DNA of 64,000 nt from Corallium rubrum (Eukaryota; Cnidaria; Anthozoa; Scleralcyonacea; Coralliidae): the NCBI GenBank assembly GCA_964035015.1, contig OZ035999.1, forward strand, positions 2,225,627 through 2,289,626, in the 5' to 3' direction. A program made the translations under genes and the position numbers. Positions 1-14,700 of the stretch are shown here, piece after piece. How positions within the stretch are numbered: the stretch's first letter is position 1; each line of letters starts with the position of its first letter. Under the pieces are notes generated by a model that was not told where the DNA came from, ran no database searches, and worked only from the letters and a program-made list of their open reading frames with translations.

Positions 1-736
1 TGTTGCGTGGGAATATTGCAATGTAGCTCGCAAGAGAACACCCGCGGTTTGACTGTAACTACAATCAGTGACAAAATACCTTGGGACACTTAATACATTT
101 CTCGGTTAACTTAATACATTTCACATTTTTTCTCGTGACAGAGTTTATCCCTCCCTCCCCCTCCCTTTACAATCACGATTGGAAATCGCATAGAAAATCG
201 GCCACTTTCATGGGGCAGTTCGCAGTCCACGTGCGTGCTGGCTCAAGTGAATTCTGAGGACATTTGAAATTGATGAATTTGAGAAGGGTATTTGGGTTCG
301 TACATCGCGAAAATTCCACGAGTTGTCAACAAACCGTATTCTATGGCAAGCCCAACCTTCGTGCTATGCGCTCGTGGAAGAATTATGGTCGAGCGACGAT
401 TTTGAGCGGAGATGTTTGACTTTGAGCTCGGGGTGTCCTCGCTCCTGTCGGCCGTGTATTGATGACGTTTACACGCAAGATATTCGTTCTACTCATGTGC
501 AGCTAAAACAGGTCAGTCTGGATTAGGTCCCCGTCGACAACCGCAATTTCCGATCGTGGTTGACTTGGAAATAAGGGACGCTGTGAACGTGAAAATGAGC
601 GCTTAAATAGTCACCAACATTGAACAGGGGGGACGGGGGAACATAAAACGGAAAATGTTGCTTTTTAAGTTGAAATGTCCCAACACTTTTGTCACTGTTT
701 GTAGGTATAGAATATAGATAGGGATCTGTGGGACCT

Positions 737-950
737 TTTCCGAAGTTTGCGCCAAGTGACGTATTTAACTTTACTACGCATCCCACAAGCTTCTCCAGTA
801 ACTGTGGCCCATAAAGTTCCAAGACTATTAGACAGGCTTGGTTGGAGTTTGAGGATGGGAGACCCCACGTGAAATTATGCTTATAGCTTATGTCGAAGTG
901 AGGTTTAATTAATTTACATACTTCACTTGGCGACATCTTCGGAAAAGATC
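737..950. repeat. Fold-back repeat with a relative at 3650-3720
   Basis: The segment CTTTTCCGAAG...CGCCAAGTGA occurs near 737 and again inverted at about 905-950. A related stretch including GCGCATCCCACAAGCTTC lies at 3650-3720. This explains the long minus-strand frame here as non-coding repeat. Positions 1-736 otherwise show nothing I recognise. Confidence 0.55.
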
Positions 951-956
951 TTAAGG

Positions 957-1090
957 CGGTTTCCACTAGGCGAAAAATGTCGCGCGAAGCGACATTTTCT
1001 TTTGTCTCGCAAGCTCTCGAGTGGAACTAATTAGCCAAGACAAAAGAAAAATGTTGAGTCGGTCGACAAATGTCACCTAGTGGAAAACAG
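957..1090. mobile_element. MITE family 'GGTTTTCCACT', copy A
   Basis: Terminal inverted repeats GGTTTCCACTAGGCGA / CTAGTGGAAAAC, with the internal core CTCGAGTGGAACTAATTAG. Other copies lie at 42704-45349 (interrupted) and 54407-54542. This uninterrupted copy defines the insertion site of the Helentron-like element at 42780. Confidence 0.75.
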
Positions 1091-1141
1091 GTCTTCAGAG
1101 AGTCATCCCATCTAACCTTCTGCCTCACAACTAATACAAAC

Positions 1142-1175
1142 CAAGTCTGTTCCATACTATCCCTCTCTGTCCTAA
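1142..1175 (-). CDS. Tentative VIRMA exon 20
   Basis: A 34-bp candidate between acceptor GTTATAG and donor GTTTGT, reading LGQRGIVWNRL from phase 0. Similarity to the family at this point is too weak to be sure. It may be chance. Confidence 0.25.
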
Positions 1176-1241
1176 CTATAACGCCTTTTATCCTATCTTA
1201 TCATCTACATCCCTTACAATATTTCAACCTACAGTACTTAC

Positions 1242-1273
1242 ATCGACATCCCATCCAATAAAATGTTCCATGC
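1242..1273 (-). CDS. VIRMA: VIRMA exon 19 (32 bp)
   Basis: Completes a Gly codon and encodes MEHFIGWDVD, similar to the family's EGMEAFLRG. Acceptor TTTTCTCAAG, donor GTAAGT. About ten residues present in vertebrates between exons 18 and 19 are missing here or lie in an exon I could not see. Confidence 0.72.
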
Positions 1274-2705
1274 CTTGAGAAAATTCCACTGAACTATGAA
1301 GAGCTAATTAAAAAATTAAAAAGAAACAACTCTTGTAAATAGATAACTATGAACATCGCACTGGCGAAACCTCAGATTATTCCAAAACCTACACATTGAT
1401 TTCTTATTTACAGTTACTGTCTTCAGTAACTTAAAATTAATACAAACCTTGAAGAGCGACAAGTTTTACAGAAGACGACATGTGTTCTGTCACTAACAGC
1501 TCACAAAGCTTTTCCTGAACTTGCTTTTTCTAAATTGAAATGGTGGTTGGAATTATAGTTTTACAGTCAAACCGGATGTTCTTTCCCGCGCGACCTTGCA
1601 ATATTGATAGCAACATTGCACTTAGAAAGTTGCTAAAAATTTGCATTTTAAATATCGAACTTCGTATAATATGAAGCTCTATTGCAAACAACAATCGAAA
1701 TATAGTAAGGTTAGATATACTGCCGAAACAGAGAACGTAGGAGTCTAACGTTTCGAGCGAAGGCCCTTCGTCAAAGAGAAACGTAAAGAGTGTAAATAAA
1801 CAACGAGCTTATATACGAAATATATAAGCTCGTTGTTTGTTTACACTCTTTACGTTTCTCTCTGACGAAGGGCCTTCGCTCGAAACGTTAGACTCCTACG
1901 TTCTCTGTTTCGGCAGTATATCTAACCTTACTATATTTCGATTGTTAACTCTAAGTAAACTTCATGTTATGTGAAGTTCGATATTGAAAATGCGAATTTT
2001 TAGCAGCTTGCCAAGGAGTCGCCGTGTACCGTTTGCAAATCAACAATGTCGCATGGTAAAGAACATCCGGTTTAACTTGACTGTAATTTAAAAGAAATAT
2101 GGGTAGACTTTATCACATATAGTCACATACACTCACAAAAAACAACTTTCACTTACCACTAAGGATGCACAAGCATTTTCGCTACTTTCGCTTAGAAGGG
2201 CCACAAGTTTCATACCACCTTTTAAACGACGAATATTGGCCTATAAATAGGAGCAACACAACTTGTTATACACTCACTAGTGCTAAGAAGAATCTGTTTT
2301 GGCATACAGTGGTATGCATACAGTGGTATTCGTGCAATCGTCCCGCATTAATTGTCAAACTCGCGTCCCGTGTATTTGGATCTTCACGGTGCATATATAA
2401 TGTAGTTTTAAATTTTGACAAGTTAATTGCGTGTTTTTGCGTTATTATATCGATACATGCATGGTTCCACGAAACCACGAAGACAACCTTTCTGTAAATA
2501 CAAATCGAAATATAGGATTTTAAGATTTGAGTACTGCCGAAATTATTGAGCGTAGTTTCCTAACGTTTCGAGCGAAGGCCTTTCATCAGAGAAAAACGTA
2601 AAGAGTGTAAACTACAAAACAAACAACGAACTTATTAATTCTTTGAAAGTTTTCAAGGCGATAATGTAATATAGATAAGTTTTGTGGAAACACCACAAAA
2701 AAAAA

Positions 2706-2736
<31 letters not shown>

Positions 2737-5700
2737 ATATAAACATATAAATATATAAATATATAAATATATAAATATATAAATATATAAATATATAAAT
2801 ATATAAATATATAAATATATAAATATATAAACAAACAAACAAACAAACAAACAAACAAACAAACAAACAAACAAACAAACAAACAAACAAACAAACAAAC
2901 AAACAAACAAACAAACAAACAAACAAACAAACAAACAAACAAACAAACAAACAAACAAACAAACATATCTTTTATAGTTCCAGAGTTATAAAACACCATG
3001 TATTTATCTCTGTGCATGGGCATAATTTTCAAATTATTATAGTATAAACGTATTTTAGGCATGCATAGGTAAGACAAGCACATGTCTAATATTATTTTAT
3101 CCTTATAAGGACAGAGAAGGTGGCTTATATATAAAATCCGTGCAAGGGGCCTGGGTACAACAGTGCTACTAGTTGGAACTATAATAGCTGGAACTATAAA
3201 AGATATCAAGGAACGGTAAACTGCATATTGTCCTACCTTTTGATGCTCTTTCAAATGAAGCAATAAAAAATTTAATTTCATAGGCACTTTAATGGCTAAC
3301 AGAGTTAACAGCTTCCGAAGTTACACAACTTCTGAGTTTACGAGTTGCATAGTGGGCATGCGCAAAGTAGACACAAAAATAAACTTCAAGTAAATGTTGT
3401 TGACTTACAGCAATTGGAAAATCCTGAGCTACTTCAAGGTCGAGAGCATCGAGTGCCATATCAACCAAACACTGTACCAAATCTGTTCAAAAAGTAAAAT
3501 AAATGGGATGAACAACAAATTTCAGACAAAAAAACCCCCAAAAGAATGTTAGTTTGCGTAACAAATCGGAGTTCGCTCACATATGCTGTAAACATATTTA
3601 AGGACGGCACTATAGATCAGTAGAAGTGAGAAGGGATGACTGTGAGACTTTTTCCGACAAGTGATGTATTTTGTACTTTACTGCGCATCCCACAAGCTTC
3701 AGGAGTAACCAGGGTACAATCCCAATCTGGGATTGAGTTTTAGTACTCAATCTGAATTACGAATACATTATTTGTGTATGCACGATACAATTAAACGACA
3801 TTTCTTTGACTTTCAAATCTTGACTTTTTCCAAATATTCATCTGTTGTTATTAATACCGTAGAATGAACAGTACCAAATTACTTATAAGTTAGGTGGTTT
3901 TTCCCCAGTAATCTTCCAGTGAGTTTTATTCAACAGAGCGTTTTCATCTTACGTCACGGCGGCCATATTGGTGTACCAAAACAATGAAATGGCGGCCATA
4001 TTGGTGTACGGTATGGGAATTAGCTCTTTCTTATTCAAATATTTCGTATTGTTTCACCACCCCAATGGGCCACCGATCACGTGAGTGAAAACGCTCTATA
4101 TAGATTTCGGCAACTCGCGTACAGACAGAAGGCACAATTCTTTGGTCAGTGCAAAGGATGGCAGCCTCCTTTATAGCTACTTCATGTTAGGTCCACATAA
4201 TAGTTTGAGTTTCGCTACTTCACGTTAATTAGATGGTTTTGGTTAGGTTTAGGCATGTGTACTTTGCATTAGGGTTAGGGTCAGCACTACCATAAACAAC
4301 TACGAACCAAACACATATCTTAATTAATGCTGTAATTTTCTCAATAATAGAAAAACTCAATCTGTCCAAAAAAACCAGACCTAACCTCAAGTGCTTGGAT
4401 AAAACCCTGGTGACGGTTGTCTATAAGGTTGCGCGAGGTGGTTGGTTGGGGTTTGCGGACGGAGTACTAAATGCCAGTAGCACGTACATATTCTCCAGTC
4501 AGGTCCCTTGTATTTAAACCTGCTACTATTGGTCCTATCTGGTACCCGATACATCCTGTATCCGGTAAATAGCTATCTGGTTAAATCCGGTATCCGGTAA
4601 AGTGGTATCCGGCACATCCCTAAACTCGACCAACAGACAGATCTAGTGCTGACCTATTCTTTTGGATCATGCACGCAAGTTCTAATATTACCAAAACCGA
4701 TGATCCGGGCATGGCCCAAAAAAACATGTTAGGATTTCCACCAAAACATTAACGAAACCGTATGCATTCCTTAGCCTTTGAAATTGACACCGTGAGATCA
4801 CTGCAATATGATTGATCCATTTGCTACTTTTGAATTCTCCAGCCAAAAAGGTTCAGGAATGCAGACAGATTCGTCAATGTTTTGGGCGGAAATCATGACG
4901 TTTTTTGGGGGGTCATGCCGCACATCATCGGTTTTGGTAATTGCTCAAAGTGACTCCACTCTGTTTTCGTTTATTGTGATCATTGTTGAAACTAAGTTCT
5001 TACGTAGAGTATTATCACTGGCAATAAATGTTTTTACTAACAATTTTTTTTTTTTCAATTTCACTATTACCTCCACTCCTCCAGACAATTACAAAAATTT
5101 TCAACGCAATTTTATTTATTTAATTTTATTTAACACTATACTTTTCTTTAAAAATCGAAAAATGTAAAGATTAATAACCGACTTATCATTGAAAGTGCCT
5201 ATCTCACGTTTGGGGATTTTACATATTCGTAATCTTTGGGTCTTCCTGAGCAAAATTGCAATATATCTTGTCAGCCGAAAATTTCATCTTCATGGAGTTT
5301 TTCGCTGTCAAAGTTACCGGATGTGATGTCACAAGAGGCATTCCAAACCAGTTTTCTTTTGTTACTTGCCACAAAAATGCCTCTTGTGACATCACATCCG
5401 GTAACTTTGACAGCGAAAAACTCCATGAAGATGAAATTTTCAGCTGCCAAGATATATTATGATTTTGCTCAGGAAGACCCAAACGTGGGATAGGCACTTT
5501 AATCATTTAATGAAATCACTACAAATATTCCAGGCACTTTTTAACGATTTATTATATAGATGCGAGTGTTTTATTAGAAAATATGCAGTGTCGTATTTTC
5601 CATATCCTCACTAGTGAAGATATCGACGACGTCATTAAGAATTTAACCTCTTTTTGCATTGAATCTATATAATAAAAAGAAAATTACACGCTGGCTTGAA

Positions 5701-8700
5701 GATATGAATTTTATCTTCTCGTGGTAAAAACGATATTTTACTCATTCGCTACGCTCATTCGTAAAATATTGTTTTCACCACTCGAAAATAAAATCCTTAT
5801 CTTCGCACCACCGTGTAATATCCTCTATTTATTATATAGATATCTATGAAATACCAGGTTTTCATTTGTTGCGAAAAGGTGATATCTCCACATGTGAAGA
5901 TATAAATGATATCTCCACATGTGAAGATATAAATGATATCTTCACATGTGAAGATATCGATGGCGTCAGTACTAAAAATCCGCTTCGTAACTCTTTATTA
6001 GAGTAAACAAAATTGTACTCATTCTAAATTATTTACCTGTGCTACGCTTTGTTCTACAAACTACGGAAATTCTTGTAAAAAATGCTTTCAAAACTTATGG
6101 CTTATATAGTATGTTGTAATTTGTTGAGTATTTTGCAAATAGAAGTGTTATATAACCTTTGCTCCATTTTACGTATATTTTTTATAGTTTATCGATATCA
6201 ATATAATAAACAAAACATTATACGGCCGTGCGGAGATACGAATTTTATTTTCTCGTGTTGTTTATATCTCTCACTTGTTCGCTTCGCTCACTCGTGAAAG
6301 ATATTGACAGCACTCGAAAATAATATTCGTATCTCCACACGGCCATGTAATATCCTCTGTATATACCTTCGTGTTCAGCAGAATTCCAAACCTGTAAATG
6401 AAAAGAAACATAAGACATGGTGTACAGTGCTACTCTTGGTTTAAGGTGTAAACCAGTCAAGTTTTCCATCATAAACTGAGGTTATCACAACTTTTGTGGA
6501 TAACTCTTAGAAATAAGATGAAATATCTCTGAAACATATTTCAAAAACTCAGTAATAATTCATGAGGAAAACACAAAGAAAAATTTCGAGGTTAGGGGCA
6601 CTTTAAAGAAATTGGGATTAAATAGCTAACTGATACAGAATGGGTGATAGAAGTGACAGAGAAATAATCAATGAGAATAAATAAGTGAGTAATCAAAAGT
6701 ATGCAAGACAAAGAAAGCTGAAACTATAAGCAAAATTATTAATGAAAAAGATCGAATGTTGCCGGTAAAGGTAAAATGCAACATATTAAAAACAACTTTA
6801 CTTTATCTTAAAGTATATAATGAAGTAAGTAAATTGACAATGTTTTATTGAGAAATTCGGCGTACTTCAAGAATTCTAAGTTTCTAAAAATTTCGGAGCT
6901 GTGCGTCCGATGACAATGAGATATTCTCGGAACCTAAATTTTCGATCTAAATTTATGTTTAAATCGTTATCTCAATTAGAAATTATTCAGTATGGAAGAA
7001 TAATAATAATCTTTATTACCACAAATATAAATTAATTAATTAACAAGAATATAATTGTACAGGTTTTTTGGTAAAAAGCCAACTAAAATAGTCAAAAGAC
7101 TAGCCTGGTTAGTTGGCTTTCTATATTAATAACAACTAATTAAGAAATTAACCGTTTGGAGAGAAGGTAAAACAAGTGGTGTTAAATATGAATATATACA
7201 TATTTAACAAATATGGCATTTTTGAATGATTTAACAATTTGAGTGATAAAAAGACGTCCACAAAGGGTATTTTATGACAGCTTTGGCGCAATGTCACTTG
7301 TGACGTCACAAGTGACATTTTCCGAAGGCATTTCCGACAATGGACCATTTTGAATTTGACAAATTTTCACGCAGTTACAAAAACATCAATATTTCGAAAA
7401 CTTCAAGTAATTTTCTGTTAAAATTTTGTCAGTTAGTTTACACTATTGTATGAAGAAACTTTTGCATTGCATTTCACCTTAGGCAAAAAACCCCAAAAAA
7501 ACCCTGGATTTTCTCTTCACAAAAACTTAGGTAGGGTAGGTCGGATTTCTTTCTTCTTCTTTTTTTTTAATTAAGTGCCTAGGAATAACAATAATATTCT
7601 TTCCAACACCAAATGTCAATTACGCTAGCACATCTATTAAAGCTAATTTTGAGCACATTACTATAGGTTCTGACGCCACGCTTGCTATCCCAAGATGCAA
7701 ATCATGCTGCAACTCGGGCCCATGCTCCTTAAAAATTCAATAAAAAGATTAGGGTCGGCATTTTTCTGGAAAAGAACTAGGTAGGGTCGGGAAACCGGAA
7801 ACCCAGGTTTGTTTGTTTTTCACCTTAAACAGAAACACCTGAGAAAGTTATTCTGTTATTCTAATGTAAGAAAACAAATACCACATACCAATTGAATAAA
7901 AGGCGAATCAATTATACTATCCAAGAGTTCAACAGACCTAGAATTCAGAAACAATTATTTAACATCAAAATATTCAAACAAAAATAAAAAAAAATCGTGA
8001 AATTTTATTTTCATGACTCTGAAACAAAACAGTAGTAATAATATGAAAAACATGTCTGCCCCAACTGGAAATCGAACCCTGAGGTCTAAGAATAAGATAT
8101 AGTAAATAATTAAAATATCATTAATAATTCATGACGAAAACACAAAAGAAATCAATACCGTAGCAGTGGTTGTAAATCGGATACAGCATCGTCCTGATTT
8201 ACATAAACTTTAGCTTCGATTTTCTTGGCTAAAACAGACCGTATCCCCAAAATAGTTGGTGAACTTGATTACTTAGATGCATTTGTATTTTAAGAAAGAC
8301 ACAGCATTCGCAGCCGAGCTGTATCTGATTTACTACTGCTCGCTTGCAGCTCGCCTTGTAAATCAGATACAGCTCGGCTGCTCATGCTGTATCTATTACA
8401 TAAATTAAGGTTCTAAATAATGAGAAATTGTGTATTTTCTTCATGAAAAAGATTTCTACTTGTAGCGCTTGCACGTCTATAGAGAAATTGCGTCTGTGGT
8501 AAGCGACAGATTTTTATTTACTGGAAACACGATTTCTTCACTTAGGTAAACTTTGAGGGTATATAAAACTTTTCAATAACCAAGACCACCACTAGAGCTG
8601 TGCAATGAACTAAAATGAAGCTCGTGTATGAATGAGACCTGTGCAAAACGTTTTTATCGGGGGGGGGGGGGGACGATAATTTCTTGTGATTTAGACTGTT

Positions 8701-11700
8701 GAGCCATCTTAATAAAAAGGTACAGTCAGAACACTACACCACTTTCAAAAGCATGGAAAGCACTGGACTATCAACATACACCACTTTCAAAAGCATGGAA
8801 AGCACTGGACTATCAACATACACCACTTTCAAAAGCATGGAAAGCACTAGACTATCAACATACACCACTTTCAAAAGCACGGAAAGCACTGGACTATCAA
8901 CATTTTATCTCATGACTCTCTCAGTGAAATCATTTTGTTTTTTATTTAACTTACCGAGAAAGAAACAAGACTTAGAAAGGAAGATACTCATTAGCATGCG
9001 ATCATACTCATCTGCATGCTAATCAGTTGTATAAAGGATTTAACCGGTCTGTTAGAACAATGAAATGTGGGCGTGTGTCATGAGAAATTAGCATTTATAG
9101 ACCTGGAGCGAGGGGAATTCGATGAAATATTACCCCGAGGTATGATATATCCCGAGGGCGAAGCTCGAGGATATATCATCCCGAGGGGTAATATTTCATC
9201 GAATTCCCCGAGCGAAAGGTCTATAAATTATATATTATACCAAAACATATTAATCTTTCGGGAAAAAAGCCGAAATAACCTTAATAAAGTTCGCTTAGCT
9301 TAACTTTTGTCCGCTTTTCATTGTCTGTTTCCATTCTGTTGTCGTCTCAAGGCTTCTGGATGCATTGTTTGTTGCTTTCTTTCTATTCCCTGAATCCTTA
9401 TTTTCTTGTAACCTAACAATCTTCTTGTCAACATCTGAATGTTCGGGAGAAACGTTTTCTTGTCTCGCCAAACTCCGCCATTGCTGACAGCTTCGTTGAA
9501 TCGTGCGTTCGTGGCGTTCACGCGTGGTACACGAAGCATATTCCCCACTGCAGCGGGGAATATTACTTTTGAGGGGTAATTCGATGATTAATTGGCTGGT
9601 CACATGGTACAAATCAAGCTTTGACTGGACAATTTACAGTTGAGGTATAATATTAATATTTACTCAGCTTGTGACGTCACTAACTTCCAAGTTAATTAGC
9701 CACATTGGAACACGATGACAAATGATATGATTGCATTTTACCGAAACTAGTAAAGTTGTTATAAAAAAATGTTCTAGTTACTTGGCTTGGTATGTTTATT
9801 AACTATAGGACGTCAAAAATGTGAAGATTTTAATTTTTGTTGCCATTGCTCTATTTTTTGTTAGTTTTGTTAATTTTGTGAATGAGCTAAATAATGTCTT
9901 TAAAAAATATCATACCTCTCATTTTTCTCTTCATTCTTATACTGTTCCAGCAACAGTTTAAGTTCTGCAATCTGAAACAAAGAGTAAACAAATTCAACAA
10001 ACCGTTCAAGCAAACACACGGTATGATCTCTGTAGTGTTGGAAATTATGTCATAGGAAACGAACAGTAGGTTGCGTGACCGGAAACAAGCCTGCTCACCA
10101 AACGCGCGCGATAGCCAACTTTCATAATAGCGACTAAGTTGAATATTCTTTTAGGTGCATCTTAATAAGCCTTTCTGGCCTCGTTTGTGTGTCTGCAATT
10201 CAAAAGAATCTTTGCTTCATAACGAGGCCAGAAAGGCTCATTTAGATGCACATAAAAGAATATTTAAAGTGAAGGCCTTTATGAAAGTGGTCTTAGGCTC
10301 TTTCTTTTCGGCGCACTGAATCCGTCGTGATATACGGAAATTTTGACTTCACTTTAGAAGCCTGCTAATGATTAAAGTTAGAGTTCCATATATGGAGAAT
10401 GGAGTTCATTGGTCTATTCTATCTACAGCTACTTTCGCAAATTACTCGCCTCCTGGAGTACGTAACGAGATTGCGCTTCCTCAGTTACATGTAACCGATA
10501 AGCCTGCACGCAGACTATTTATTTGCTTCCACATCATCTGAAAACCTGTGAAACAGTTTCTTTATTTAAGTCTAGTCTTCATAAAATGTACCGTACTAAA
10601 TTACCTATACCTACATCCCTCCTGGATGAACTTAATGAGTTGCAAATTTGTCTCAAATTATGCCTTAGTTCACTAGTTTAAGTCTTAAAATAGTTACGTG
10701 TTAAGTTATAGTTATGTTTCTTTATATTGTTCACATTATTATTGCATTATTCTAGAATTAAGGGGTTGGGTGTCAATTGGGACGTGAGTCCTGTTCCTTT
10801 CTCCTGTCACATTCAGTGGGGGTTTTTTGTTTGTTTTTTCTTTTTTTTTTCTTGTATCTTGTTAGTTATTTGTATTTATTGTGATATCATTGTAATCATT
10901 TATTGCATAATTGTATAATACTGTGACAAATTCATTAAATTAAAATATTTACTAAACAATAGTAAGATTAATAGTAAGATTAACTCACAGAATCAGCTTC
11001 AGGCTCCTTGGCTAAAAGGAGAAAAAAACACAAGTACATTAAACAAAAACATTAAACAAAATCATACGTAAATAAACTCCATGAACTCTCCACAAAAGTT
11101 ATATCACAGTCTCTCATAAGATATATAAATTGACTATGGTTACATCAAATTATTTTACTATTTAAATAAAAATTTATTCTAACCTGAATCTACGGAGGGA
11201 AATGACTAAGAATAAAAAAGAAAGGAAAAATATCAAAAATTTAACATTCAGAAATCTTTCCTATTAACTTTTAAGGCGGTAAACGTAAAATAAAAGAAGT
11301 GTCCGGCTTAAAATTCTCAAATGCAAAACCATGACAATTAATAAGAACTTTTTTTGTTATGGTCCTACTTTTGAGAATTTTAAACATTCAAAACATTTAT
11401 ACTCCCAAATAAAACCGATGATGACGTTATATAAATTATATATATATATATGATAAGATGCAAATAGGCTTCTGGTAATAAGTTAAAAGCTTCTAGGACA
11501 GCGTCGGCCACGGTTGAAATCCAAATATTACCAGGGTTAAGTCACGTTGGCCTGAAAAACAGAGAAAAATCTTCTCGACATTTCGAGCGAAGGCCCTTCG
11601 TCACTAATTTCTCCTGACGAAGGGCCTTCGCTCGAAACGTCGAGAAGATTTTTCTCTGTTTTTCAGGCCAACGTGACTTAACCCTGGTAACTTCTGGTAA

Positions 11701-14700
11701 TAGACCGCTGTCATCCTAGTTTAACGGAGCGTAGGAGCTATCAATATACCAAGTTTTCAAACAACGTCTTTGATGTTACTGTAGATTGGTGGTGATAATT
11801 TTTGAATCATCCTACGCAATCCCGTGGCTAGTTCAACACGCGTGCTCCGACAAAGCAAAATTTTCATTTTTTGAAAAGAAAACAGCTTTGTCTTGTAAGC
11901 CATAATTTTAAATATCCGAGAAGGTACAGTGCTGCGTAGGCAAGTGTTTTAGATAGAGCAAGTGAAAAGGTGATACGTGATAAACCGCCGAGAATAGTTT
12001 TGATAACGAAATAATGATGTTTCAAGCGGAGACCTTCATCATTAATAGTTTCAGTGGCGTAGTCAGGGTCTGGAGTTGGGGGCGGGGGGGAGGGGGGGGG
12101 CAAGAACCTCGATCTCCTAGGGGGTCTTGGGGCATGTCCCCGGAAAATTTTGGATTTCTAGGGTCCCTGAAATACTATTTCCTGCATTTTGAGGCTAGTA
12201 TTTAAGAGTAATCCAAAAGCCATAAATTACATAATTTTGATGAAATTAAACCAGAACATAGAATGATACACGTCAGAATATATTTAGATTTACTTATAAA
12301 CAAGTCGTAAATGTAAAAACAAGTTGGAGGCATTTTGTATAGACTCTTAGTATTGTAACACATTACTGATTACTAGTCTACTCATTTGGCCTTGGCGACC
12401 ATTCCCCCCCCCCCCCCTGGCTATGCCACTGAATAGTTTTGGGATTGGCTGCCAAGGGGAAGAGGGGAAGAGAAAAGTAAGTTTCCCCAGGCCTCCGCTT
12501 GAGAGGACAACATATGTGACGTTATTATATATAAATATTTTGCCCTGGGCCCCACAATCCCTCTCGGCGGCTCTCGTTGTTCGATCGTCACTAAAATAGG
12601 TAACTCAAAAGGACATTCCCCCCCCCCAGTCTTTCCGCAGCTTTTCCAAAATATGTCGTCAAATATTGTTTTCCAAAAAGCTAGGCGGTAAACCAGATTT
12701 CTGACTAGAAAAACAAGTTTGACGACATATTTTAGAAAAGCCGCGGAAAGACTGGGAGGGTCTTTTTGAATCATCCCTTTTAGTGACGACCTGGTTGTTT
12801 ATTTTCAGTATGGTTAGTGTAATGTGAAGAATAAAGAAGAGATAAATCCCGAGAACGAGGGATGTATGGCGTCCTCGGGCTGTATATCGCATACATCCCA
12901 ACGTTCGAGGGATTTATCTGAATTATTTCATGATTGAGGAGGTTTTTCAACAAAGTTTTGTCTATTTTTTTCCACCTTGGACAAAGATTTTCCTAGTGTT
13001 TTTCTTGCTTTATTATCTGATTAGTACTCATAAGGCTGTATGCTATATACAGCCCGCGGTACATCAAAGAAAACCGACTCAATTATGAAATAATAGTTTC
13101 TCCTGACGAAGGGCCTTCGCTCGAAACGTCGAGAAGATTTTTCTCTGTTTTTCAGGCCAACGTGACTTAACCCTGGTAATATATGAAATAATAGTGTTTT
13201 GTTGTATATAGCTAGAGTTTCACTGGATACAACGGTGACTGTCATTTTGTTCTGAGACTCGTATTTGTTTGGTTGAAGTGAAATTACGGAGCCAGGCGAA
13301 ATGTTATGGTAAGTCTTTCAGTTTGTCTTTTGTGTACTTTCCCTTGATAAACGTCGAAATTATTCAGTGGAACTCTAGCTATATAACAAAACACTTAATG
13401 TCTGATTCCTTGGGAAACAGTTAGTTTTGTTTTCCCTCGAGTCTCGATGTTTCCCTCGACGAAAGACTCTCCGGAAAACAAAACTAACTGTTTCCCTCGG
13501 GAGCAGACATTAAATGTATAATAACTACACGTGCAGTAAGCTACTGACGTTTTAATGGCACTCGGATCTTAGCAGCAGTCATCGTGAAAGCTACGTAAAA
13601 AAATAATACAAATCTTACCATCAGTTTTGATAAATCACATTGGTATGGATTGAAACTAACAGAAACAGACATCCATGTATCCTCAGCAAATAACTGGAAA
13701 TCCAGAACATCCTACAATATTACGGAGAAAACAAAAATCATACACAATATTATATACAATTGAGTGCCATTTTCTGGCTCAGAAATTTTTCTGAGTAAAA
13801 TGGCTCGAAAAAAAAATTACACTCAATTCTCATATCCCAGCTAGCATATCGATTTCTTTTCGTAAAATTATACAGTACTTTAGGAATATCATCCTAAAGT
13901 CCATTGAATTACCCCTAAATCACTCCACGGTTCAATTGCTATTTTTCACGAGTATCTCTGTGGTTTCCAAAACAGGTTTTTCCGAACTCTACTATGAGAG
14001 ATTTTATAAAAGTAATTCGCGTAACTGTTCATCATGTTTCATCTTTGTGAGATTAAAATTCCTTCCAGAAAAATGAGATTGAACTTCACAAATTTGATTC
14101 ATTTAATCACTCTGCAATCCATTACACTTCAAGTAACCGTGGGAAGCCACTTTAAATACAAAATTATGAGTACTTTCAAACTTACAGTATCATCATAAGG
14201 ATGACCATCATCCATAATCTAAAACAAAAGCCAAGAATATGATAAGAAAGATGCTTCAGGGATTGAAATTACGGCTAGTCAACAATGTCCATATTCATAA
14301 GTGAAACTTACGTTACATTGTGAGACCTTATATATACGTTACGCTGTAAAACCTTACGTTACGTTGTGAGACCTTACGTTACATTGTGAAACCTTACGTT
14401 ACATTGTGAGACCTTACGTTACATTGTGAGACCTTATGTTACGTTGTGAGACCTTATGTTACGTTGTGAGATCATATGTTACGTTGTGAGATCATATGTT
14501 ACGTTGTAAAACCTTACGTTACATTGGTAGACCTACATTGCGAGACCTTACGTTACAATGCGAGACCTTACGTTACGTTGTGAGACTTTATATACGTTAC
14601 GTTGTAAAACCTTACGTTACGTGGTGAGACCTTACATTACGTTGTGAGACCTTACATTACGTTGTGAGACCTTATATACGTTACGTTGTAAAACCTTACG

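Noticed and set aside
523-966. 147-codon minus-strand frame
   Set aside because: It spans a fold-back repeat (737-950) with a relative at 3650-3720. No protein motif is recognisable and it does not join VIRMA in phase.
2586-3287. Long Phe-Val-Cys-Leu-rich frames
   Set aside because: Translation of the CAAA and AAATATAT microsatellites.
8060-8090. tRNA gene on the minus strand (GGTTCGATTTCCAG)
   Set aside because: Only a B-box-like word. No A box, anticodon arm or acceptor pairing could be found upstream.
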